Origin: Solobacterium sp. UBA1761
GTDB taxonomy: Bacteria; Bacillota_I; Bacilli_A; Erysipelotrichales; Erysipelotrichaceae
DNA length: 64,000 nt
Direction of reading: 5' to 3'
Assembly: GCA_002315565.1 (NCBI GenBank)
Contig: DCHD01000002.1
Span: 37,740-101,739 of the forward strand
The translations under genes were made by a program, and so were the position numbers. The notes under the pieces were generated by a model. The model searched no databases. It was not told the origin of the DNA and saw only the letters and a program-made list of their open reading frames with translations. This document shows, in pieces, positions 7,291 to 13,810 of the stretch. The number at the start of each line of letters is the position of its first letter. Position 1 is the stretch's first letter.

Positions 7291-7439
7291 AGCCAATCCA
7301 CAATATGGCTGATGCGAAAGGAGAAAAAGTATCCGTGGACCCGCGGTACGACATAGTGGAGACATGCCGTATGCATTTGTCTAGCTCGACTTATGCGAGA
7401 GAGTGTTCGAGGTTTCGACACAATTAGGGCTTAGGAAAA
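7291..7439 (+). other. unidentified structured RNA leader
   Basis: Five hairpins follow one another: AGCCA/TGGCT (7291-7310), CCGTG/CGCGG (7333-7346), AGACATGC/GCAT-TT-GTCT (7360-7382), CTCG/CGAG (7385-7399) and GTGTTCGA/TCGACAC (7403-7421). The segment is clearly more GC-rich than the surrounding spacer. I do not recognise it as T-box, TPP, lysine, c-di-GMP, RNase P, SRP or tmRNA. It lies between a cre-controlled promoter and an MsmK-like start, so a sugar-related regulatory leader or a free small RNA are both possible. Confidence 0.5.
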
Positions 7440-7487
7440 ATGGCAGAAGTAAAACTAGTCAACATTAAGAAGATTTATCCGTACTGA
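7440..7487 (+). pseudogene. 15-codon remnant of an MsmK/UgpC-like sugar ABC ATPase
   Basis: The frame MAEVKLVNIKKIYPY then stop matches the first residues of MsmK/MsmX/UgpC-type ATPases that energise oligosaccharide ABC importers (typical start MAEVxLxNIxKxYPNG). Nothing of the Walker motifs remains. The match breaks after IYP, where pgmB sequence begins, consistent with an internal deletion. Short, so the identification rests on one recognisable N-terminus. Confidence 0.5.
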
Positions 7488-8044
7488 AAGAAGACAGAAA
7501 GAAGAGAAAAGAAGACAAGGCTGAAAAGAAAGTTAATCTTCAGATTACTGATGAAGAGTTCATTGAACTGTTGGCAAGAAAGAATGATTATTACAGGGAA
7601 ATGCTGAAGGAACTTACTCCTGAGGCTGTACTTCCTGGAGTTCTTGATACTATTGAAATGCTAAAGAATAAAGGCATCAGAATAGCACTTTTCTCTGTCA
7701 GCAAGAATACTCCGGCAATACTTGAAAGGCTGAATATTACTGAAGTCTTTGATGAAATTGTATGTGGAAATGACATCGTTAATTCCAAACCTCACTATGA
7801 AGGTTATCTGCTCGCTAGTGACAGACTTGGAATTGATCCTAGACTATGTGCGATGGTAGAAGATTCAAAAGCAGGTATCGAAGGCGCAAAAGCTCTTTCA
7901 ATGAAGACTGTTGCTATTATGGAATCAAATATCTGTAATGCTGATGTCTGGATAACTTCTACGAGTGAACTTGGAAGAATTATTAGTTTAATAAAAGAAC
8001 TGCTCGGGCAGTTCTTTTATATACGGACAGATATTAGTCTATAA
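7481..8044 (+). pseudogene. pgmB: 5'-truncated beta-phosphoglucomutase
   Basis: HAD-superfamily sequence of pgmB type, which converts beta-glucose-1-phosphate to glucose-6-phosphate after maltose or trehalose phosphorolysis. Visible: cap-end TDEEFIELLARKNDYYREML, PGVLDTIEMLKNKG, motif II SVSKNTPAIL, motif III KPHYEGYLLASDRLG and motif IV VEDSKAGIEGAKAL. The first about 70 residues, with the nucleophile DxDG motif, are absent, and the frame upstream is closed by a stop at 7466 without an ATG. The only start would be TTG at 7571. The 3' end runs through its own terminator hairpin before stopping, so the original stop also seems lost. It cannot be an active mutase. Confidence 0.8.
7993..8020 (+). 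terminator. terminator overlapping the end of the pgmB remnant
   Basis: AAAAGAACTGC / GCAGTTCTTTT, 11-bp perfect stem with a TCGG loop and a T-rich 3' arm. It is translated as part of the pgmB frame. Confidence 0.85.
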
Positions 8045-8066
8045 TCTAAATAAGGAGATTTTTATT

Positions 8067-9446
8067 ATGCTTAATAAATTTTTGAAGTCAAGAATCAAAA
8101 CAGCAAAATCTTTAGTAAATGAACTTTCTAAGTCCTATGATTATGTTTCTGTTTTGGGTTCTTATGCAAAGACAAAACGCATTGTTTCATCAACAAAAAC
8201 AACTGGTATTGATGAAATGGATAATGAATGTGGATTTGTTATTAAGGTTTACAAAGACGGAAGATATTCTGAATATTCATGTGATGATATTGATGGTTTA
8301 AGTGTCAATACTGTTAAAAAAGCTATCACTCTTAAAGATGTCCCTGAATTCAGGAAAGTACCTGTATTAAAAGAAGATAAGACCGTTAAATCTTACGCAA
8401 GAGAAGATGGTCATCCTCTTGGCAATAAAGAGATACTTGAAAAGCTTGAAGCAATAAGACACGAACAGGAAAAATACAATGAAAAGATTATTCTTTCCAA
8501 TCTTGTATATATCAAGCACGAAGTGTCAAAGATATTTGTTTCAACAAATAAATGCCTTGATCAGAAGTATGACTGGATTAACGGCATCATGGTTGTTGTA
8601 ACAAGAGATGGCAACAATATCCAGCAGAATTTCCACACTGAAAATGAAGCAGACAGCGAACTTGTACTAAAGGAACTTGATGAAGTTAAATTCAGAGAAG
8701 CTGATGTTGCATTGAAGATGCTGGAAGCTAAACCGATTGTTCCTGGTGTTTATGACATCATTACAGATCAGTCCATATCAGGCCTTATAGCTCATGAAGC
8801 ATTCGGACACGGTGTTGAAATGGATATGTTTGTAAAAAACCGCGCAAAAGCTAAAGACTATGTAGGTAAATATGTAGCAAGTCCTATTGTCAATATGTAT
8901 GATGGTGCTGCTAGTGCTTTATCTGCGGCTTCATACTTCTTTGATGATGATGGTGTTGAAGCTCATAATACCCAGATTATCAAAGACGGTATTCTTGTTT
9001 CAGGTATTTCCGATTCTTTAAGTGCTCTTGAACTTGATAAAGAACCTACTGGTAATGGCAGAAGAGAATCTTATGAAAGAAAAGTTTATACAAGAATGAC
9101 TAATACTTTCTTTGCGAAAGGAAAAGACAAGTTTGATGACATGGTCAAGTCAATTAAACATGGCTATTATCTCTGTCAGACCAACAACGGTATGGAAGAT
9201 CCGAAGAACTGGCAGATTCAGTGTACAGCAGCTTATGGACTTGAAATAAAAGACGGTAAGTTTACAGGTGAGATTGTTGCTCCGGTTGTAATAAGCGGAT
9301 ATGTAGTAGATCTGCTTTCAAGCATTTCCATGGTATCTGATGATTTTAAAGTTATCGGTTCTGGAATGTGTGGTAAAGGTCACAAAGAATGGGTTTTTGT
9401 TTCTGATGGTGGACCAAATCTGAAAGCGAGGGCAAAGTTAGGCTAA
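8067..9446 (+). CDS. tldD: TldD-type metallopeptidase
   Basis: 459-residue TldD, the catalytic subunit of the TldD/TldE zinc protease that degrades unfolded or modified peptides and matures some RiPPs in other bacteria. The active-site HExxxH is visible as HEAFGH at about residues 243-248, with the family-typical SGMCGKGHKEWVFVSDGGP region near the C-terminus. A promoter (-10 TATAAT at 8040-8045) and Shine-Dalgarno AAGGAG (8053-8058) precede the ATG. Its stop overlaps the tldE start by one base. No RiPP precursor is evident nearby. Confidence 0.93.
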   Translation: MLNKFLKSRIKTAKSLVNELSKSYDYVSVLGSYAKTKRIVSSTKTTGIDEMDNECGFVIKVYKDGRYSEYSCDDIDGLSVNTVKKAITLKDVPEFRKVPVLKEDKTVKSYAREDGHPLGNKEILEKLEAIRHEQEKYNEKIILSNLVYIKHEVSKIFVSTNKCLDQKYDWINGIMVVVTRDGNNIQQNFHTENEADSELVLKELDEVKFREADVALKMLEAKPIVPGVYDIITDQSISGLIAHEAFGHGVEMDMFVKNRAKAKDYVGKYVASPIVNMYDGAASALSAASYFFDDDGVEAHNTQIIKDGILVSGISDSLSALELDKEPTGNGRRESYERKVYTRMTNTFFAKGKDKFDDMVKSIKHGYYLCQTNNGMEDPKNWQIQCTAAYGLEIKDGKFTGEIVAPVVISGYVVDLLSSISMVSDDFKVIGSGMCGKGHKEWVFVSDGGPNLKARAKLG

Positions 9447-10708
9447 TGAAGACAAATGATATTATTAAAATTCTTAAAGAAAACAAGAAAATCGCTGATT
9501 ATGAACTCACTGTTACAGAAAAGAAATCAAGAGAACTTTTCTATGTCCTTAAGAATCTGGAAATAAACCGTGCAACCGAGATTACAAAAAACAGAATAAC
9601 TGTCTATGTAGACAAAAAAGACAAACGCGGTTCTACAACCATAATGATTACTTCAAGTGATGATGAAAAATCAGTTGTTAAGAAAGTTAATGATGCTGTT
9701 GTAAAAGCTTCGCAGGCACTTAATCCATATTTCCCTTTACAGAACAAAACTGTCAATATAAAGGAAAAATGCGAATTCAAAGAAGACCTCAATGAAGTTG
9801 CATTAAAGATTGGTAATGCAGTATTCAAAGCTGATGTTTATAAAGAGGGCTGGATTAACTCAACTGAAATATTTGTTTCCAAATATACAAAACATTTCAT
9901 TAACTCAAAAGGAATTAATCACAGCTATGAATTCTTAAGATGTGAAGTTGAAGTAATTCCTACATGGTCAAACGGCAAAGAAGAATTTGAACTTTACAAA
10001 TTCTTTGAGTCAGCCAAACCAGACTATAAACTCGTTACAAAAGAAGTAGAAGAAATACTTGAACTGGCTAAAAACAGAAGTATTGCCAAAAAGATTGATG
10101 AAGTTAAACTTCCTAAAAATCTGAAAGTACTTATTCAGGGCGATATGCTTAATAACCTGGTATGGAACTTTGCGAGTGAACTTTCTTACAGAGCCAATTA
10201 CTATAAAGTTAATCATTATCAGCTTAAGGATGAAATATCAGGTGTTCCGTTTGATATTACATTAAAAGGTGTTGACAAGAAATGTTCAAACTCATGCCCG
10301 TTTGATCAGAATGGTGTGGTACTTGAAAACAAGAAGATTATTAAATCTGGTAAAGCCGTTTCATTATGGGGCGATATGCAGCATGCTCACTATCTTGATA
10401 ATGCTGCTACAGGTAAATATTCAATCCTTGATTTAAAGGGCACTGAACTTGATTATGAAACTGACAAGCATTTAATCATTTCCAATTTCTCAAGCCCACA
10501 GCTCGACGAAAACAGCGGTTATTGGGGCGGAGAAGTAAGACTTGCATTGTATTTTGACGGAAAGAAATATATTCCTGTTTCTAACTTCTCAATATCAGGG
10601 AATATCTTTGAAGATGTTAAGAAAATGCATGTTTCAAAAGAAAAGGCAGCTCAGCCAGATTACACTGGACCAAGATATCTGATATTTGAAGGACTGAATA
10701 TATTCTAA
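9446..10708 (+). CDS. pmbA: TldE/PmbA-type partner subunit
   Basis: 420 residues of the TldD/PmbA family without HExxxH, as expected for the non-catalytic TldE/PmbA subunit. Family-like regions include RGSTTIMITSSDDEKSVVKKV near residue 55 and PDYTGPRYLIFEGLNIF at the end. It starts on the last base of tldD (TAATG), which supports coupled synthesis of the two subunits in equal amounts. Confidence 0.88.
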   Translation: MKTNDIIKILKENKKIADYELTVTEKKSRELFYVLKNLEINRATEITKNRITVYVDKKDKRGSTTIMITSSDDEKSVVKKVNDAVVKASQALNPYFPLQNKTVNIKEKCEFKEDLNEVALKIGNAVFKADVYKEGWINSTEIFVSKYTKHFINSKGINHSYEFLRCEVEVIPTWSNGKEEFELYKFFESAKPDYKLVTKEVEEILELAKNRSIAKKIDEVKLPKNLKVLIQGDMLNNLVWNFASELSYRANYYKVNHYQLKDEISGVPFDITLKGVDKKCSNSCPFDQNGVVLENKKIIKSGKAVSLWGDMQHAHYLDNAATGKYSILDLKGTELDYETDKHLIISNFSSPQLDENSGYWGGEVRLALYFDGKKYIPVSNFSISGNIFEDVKKMHVSKEKAAQPDYTGPRYLIFEGLNIF

Positions 10709-10717
10709 GGAGAAATT

Positions 10718-10963
10718 ATGATTTATAAATATAATCCACAGGGTGTATGTTCAAGTGAATTCACATTTGAAATTGAAGACAACAAAGTAAAGTCATTTAA
10801 CGTAATAGGCGGATGTCATGGCAATCTTCAGGGTATTGGCAAGCTCTTAGAAGGCATGGATATTGATGAAGTAATCACTAGACTTGAAGGTATAAGATGT
10901 GGCTTCAAGAATACTTCATGTCCAGACCAGATATCAAAAGCCTTAAAATCATTTAAAAGATAG
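10718..10963 (+). CDS. TSCPD-domain protein (TIGR03905 type)
   Basis: 81 residues: MIYKYNPQGVCSSEFTFEIE, a GGCHGNLQGI centre and a closing CGFKNTSCPDQI motif. The TSCPD motif is shared with the C-terminal domain of class II ribonucleotide reductases, but these small stand-alone proteins have no proven function. The Cys residues at about 11, 33, 62 and 68 could bind metal. Shine-Dalgarno AAGGAG and a 9-bp gap from pmbA indicate the same operon. Confidence 0.85.
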   Translation: MIYKYNPQGVCSSEFTFEIEDNKVKSFNVIGGCHGNLQGIGKLLEGMDIDEVITRLEGIRCGFKNTSCPDQISKALKSFKR

Positions 10964-10969
10964 TTAAAT

Positions 10970-10998
10970 AACCATCGTCTTAACGATGGTTTTATTTA
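10970..10998 (+). terminator. terminator of the tldD operon
   Basis: AACCATCGT / ACGATGGTT, 9-bp stem, CTTA loop, then TTTATTT. Confidence 0.85.
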
Positions 10999-11023
10999 CA
11001 TTGTATTTTTGTGTTTGTATAAT
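10995..11023 (+). promoter_or_regulatory. promoter of the TasA-like/SipW cassette
   Basis: TTTACA (10995-11000), 17-bp spacer, TATAAT (11018-11023). The leader is about 40 nt and carries Shine-Dalgarno AAAGGGG before the ATG at 11071. Confidence 0.7.
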
Positions 11024-11070
11024 TAACTTGATACGTTATGTATTCTTTTTAATATGGAAAGGGGAACTAT

Positions 11071-11604
11071 ATGAAAAAAAGAAGTACTAAACTGATATTT
11101 GGTTTATTTGCACTAGTTGTATGTCTTGCTGTAGGCTTTGCTACTGTAAGTTCAGTTACACCAACTGCAACCGGTAGTGCCGCAATGAAAGACAGCAACC
11201 TTAATGTTGTTTTTGATGGAACACCTGTTTGTTCAGATACAACAAATGACTCTGCATCAATTGACTCAACTGATAAACTGAAAGCTACATTCTCAGTTAC
11301 AAACCTTGCAGCTGTAGGTGACACAAGAACTGTAACTTATACAGTAAAAAACAATGAGGTAGACCTTGCTGCAAAGATTTATGTAGCAACTGCTGCCACT
11401 GATATTACAAATACTAAATCTGATTATTTTGAAGTAACTACAGATTGCACAGGAAGTTCTAATGCCAAGACTATTGCAAAGAATGGTGCAACTACAACTG
11501 TTGTTATTACTGTAAAACTTATTAAGGTTCCAACCGCTTCAGCTGACAGTTCTTCTACGATTACTGTTAAATTTACTGCTGATCCAACACAGCCAACTGA
11601 CTAA
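11071..11604 (+). CDS. TasA/camelysin-like secreted matrix protein
   Basis: 177 residues. An N-terminal KKRSTKLIFGLFALVVCLAVGF signal segment is followed by NLNVVFDGT and a Thr/Ser/Val-rich beta domain containing FSVTNLAAVGDTRTVTYTVKNN, the arrangement of TasA and camelysin jelly-roll proteins. Those proteins are cut by SipW and form biofilm fibres. The mature part is poor in aromatic residues and has just two Cys (about residues 52 and 129), so a disulfide is possible. A SipW-like peptidase gene follows 6 bp downstream, which supports its being the substrate. Strong Shine-Dalgarno suggests high expression. Confidence 0.7.
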   Translation: MKKRSTKLIFGLFALVVCLAVGFATVSSVTPTATGSAAMKDSNLNVVFDGTPVCSDTTNDSASIDSTDKLKATFSVTNLAAVGDTRTVTYTVKNNEVDLAAKIYVATAATDITNTKSDYFEVTTDCTGSSNAKTIAKNGATTTVVITVKLIKVPTASADSSSTITVKFTADPTQPTD

Positions 11605-11610
11605 TCAATT

Positions 11611-12750
11611 ATGAAATCTGATAAGTTTAAAATCTATATACTTGAAGTTGTATTTGATTTTATGCTTATTTTGATGCTGTTTTATGACAAGCTTTCAAAA
11701 CCTTTAGTCTGTACTGCGGTTTCTTTATTTGCTTTATTTGTATATTTTGTACAAGGGAAAAATACAGTAAAAATAAATGGCAAAAACATTATTGTGTTTA
11801 TGCTGATAGCGGGAATGATGTATCTTTGTGGATATTATCTTCTTGGATTGTATTTTGGCTTTATAAACAATAAACAGCTTCTGGTTTCTAATATAGTTAC
11901 TGATTATGTGATTCCTGTAACATTGCTGATAACAGCAGGGGAATATATCAGAAGTGTATTTATTAGAAGCAATACAGAAATACGTATAAGATCATATAAA
12001 ATTGATCTTTCAAACCTTCTTGTAAGTATTGGACTGATTGTTCTAGATTTTCTTATATACAATGGTATTTATGATTTAAGCAGTTTTTCGAATTTTATGA
12101 CACTTGTTGGATATGTCGGATTTGCATCTTTTGCAAACAATATGTTATTCAACTACCTGTCAGAAAGATTTGATGTTAAAGGAATTATTGTATATCGACT
12201 TATCACTGTACTCTACATTTTTATCATCCCCGTAATTCCTGATGTAAGTACATATCTTAAGTCAGTACTGAGAATTATTTATCCTTACATACTTTATCTG
12301 TTTATTGAAAAGGTCTATCCTTCAAAAACTGATAATGTTGGATACGTTTCAAAGAAAGTATCTAATGTGTTGAATGTTATTGTTATTATTCTTACCATTC
12401 TGGTTGGAATGCTTATATCCTGTAAATTCAGATATCGAATGCTGATTATAGGAACTGACAGTATGACTGGCACCATCAATGCTGGCGATGCTGTTATCTA
12501 TAAAGAATTCAAAGATGAAAGTCTGAGTGTTAATGGCGTTATAGTCTTTGATTATAATGGCATTAAAACTATTCACCGTATTACTGATGCAAGAAAAGTA
12601 AACGGTGAAATAAGATACCTTACAAAAGGTGATGCCAACAGCAAGATTGATAACGGCTATCGTACAAGTGATGATGTTGAAGGTATTGTAAAACTAAGAA
12701 TCAAATACATCGGTTATCCGACACTGTGGTTAAGATCGATGTTTGACTAA
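11611..12750 (+). CDS. SipW-like signal peptidase I with large membrane extension
   Basis: 379 residues. The C-terminal third is an ER-type (S26B) signal peptidase: Ser284 in GTDSMTGTI, GDAVIYK, His322 in TIHRI, and YLTKGDAN. The Ser-His pair, instead of Ser-Lys, is the SipW/ER signature. The catalytic domain is preceded by about 270 residues with six or more hydrophobic segments, whereas B. subtilis SipW has only a short membrane part. It likely cleaves the signal segments of the TasA-like protein upstream and the large protein downstream. No Shine-Dalgarno; translation is probably coupled to the upstream gene. Confidence 0.85.
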   Translation: MKSDKFKIYILEVVFDFMLILMLFYDKLSKPLVCTAVSLFALFVYFVQGKNTVKINGKNIIVFMLIAGMMYLCGYYLLGLYFGFINNKQLLVSNIVTDYVIPVTLLITAGEYIRSVFIRSNTEIRIRSYKIDLSNLLVSIGLIVLDFLIYNGIYDLSSFSNFMTLVGYVGFASFANNMLFNYLSERFDVKGIIVYRLITVLYIFIIPVIPDVSTYLKSVLRIIYPYILYLFIEKVYPSKTDNVGYVSKKVSNVLNVIVIILTILVGMLISCKFRYRMLIIGTDSMTGTINAGDAVIYKEFKDESLSVNGVIVFDYNGIKTIHRITDARKVNGEIRYLTKGDANSKIDNGYRTSDDVEGIVKLRIKYIGYPTLWLRSMFD

Positions 12751-12753
12751 AAA

Positions 12754-13806
12754 ATGAAGAAAGAACATGTAAACGAAAAACTTAAAAACATTGTTCTGCA
12801 GATTGTATTGATCTGTGTTTTAGTCGTGCTGTTTGTTCTTTCTCTAATTTTCTATAACAAGCTCAATCAGAACCGATATGTCTGTTTCAATGAGTCCAGC
12901 AATATCTCTTATGATGTAAAACTTAAAGATAATCCTTTCCTTGATGAAACAAAGATTATCAGTTCTGAACAGGAATATCTTGATACACTCATTGAAAAGA
13001 TAAACAGCACATTCAACTACTCTTTAAAGCTTGATCAGGAAGATCTTAATCTTGAATATGTTTATTATATTGATGCCAACATTGAAGTAAAAAACAGAAA
13101 CAGCAGCAAATACCTTTACCGTTATTCTGAATATTTGTTGAATGAAACGGAAAAGAAAGCTGTAAATGAAGGCATAAACATATCAGAAGCAACTGTAATT
13201 GACTATAACCGTTATAACAGTAAAATAAAAGAATTTGTTAATGCATATGGGCTTGACAGTGCCGATGCGCTTCTTACAGTTTCGCTCCATGTTGTATTAC
13301 TTGACAACAACTGTCAGCTTGTTGAATGCAATCAGGATGAATCAATAGTTTCTCTTGAGATTCCTCTGACTGAAAAAACTGTAAATATTGATATTGTTGA
13401 CAATCTTGTTAATTCATCTACGCGTTTCCAATTGTGTGAAGAAAACAGAATTCTAAAGAATGTTCTTTTGGTTTTTACCGTGATTGATGTATTGGCACTA
13501 GTTATTGCTGTATACAGATTTATTGCATTAAATATCGCTTCAAAATCTGCACAGGAAAAATACAGAAGAGAACTTGGCCGAATTGTAAGCAATTATGCAT
13601 CATATATTCAGGAGATTGAAGAAGAGATTGATATCAGCAGATATGAAAGCTGGAAAATCAAGAACTTCGAAGATCTTATTGAAATATCTGAAAGAATCAA
13701 TCAGCCAATTCTTAAAGTAGAGAATATTGAACTTATGTATACCAATTTTGTTGTGCCTGTAAGTGACAGCAGAATATATGTTTATAGAATAGAAGTTGAA
13801 GAATAA
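12754..13806 (+). CDS. DUF5305-type membrane protein of the SipW cassette
   Basis: 350 residues with one N-terminal membrane segment (about 13-35), an extracytoplasmic domain of about 200 residues containing YNKLNQNRYVCFNESSNISY and YDVKLKDNPF, a second membrane segment (about 231-253) and a cytoplasmic tail. The layout and the YxVxLKxNxF-like motif fit DUF5305, a family regularly found beside SipW-like peptidases. Function is unknown; a role in presenting or assembling the exported proteins is a guess. It begins 3 bp after the peptidase gene and has no Shine-Dalgarno. Confidence 0.65.
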   Translation: MKKEHVNEKLKNIVLQIVLICVLVVLFVLSLIFYNKLNQNRYVCFNESSNISYDVKLKDNPFLDETKIISSEQEYLDTLIEKINSTFNYSLKLDQEDLNLEYVYYIDANIEVKNRNSSKYLYRYSEYLLNETEKKAVNEGINISEATVIDYNRYNSKIKEFVNAYGLDSADALLTVSLHVVLLDNNCQLVECNQDESIVSLEIPLTEKTVNIDIVDNLVNSSTRFQLCEENRILKNVLLVFTVIDVLALVIAVYRFIALNIASKSAQEKYRRELGRIVSNYASYIQEIEEEIDISRYESWKIKNFEDLIEISERINQPILKVENIELMYTNFVVPVSDSRIYVYRIEVEE

Positions 13807-13810
13807 CATT

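Noticed and set aside
7380..7490. tmRNA 5' end, suggested by GGTTTCGACAC and a small frame starting GCA
   Set aside because: No acceptor 3' end or ALAA-type tag; the small frame MAEVKLVNIKKIYP fits an ABC ATPase start better.
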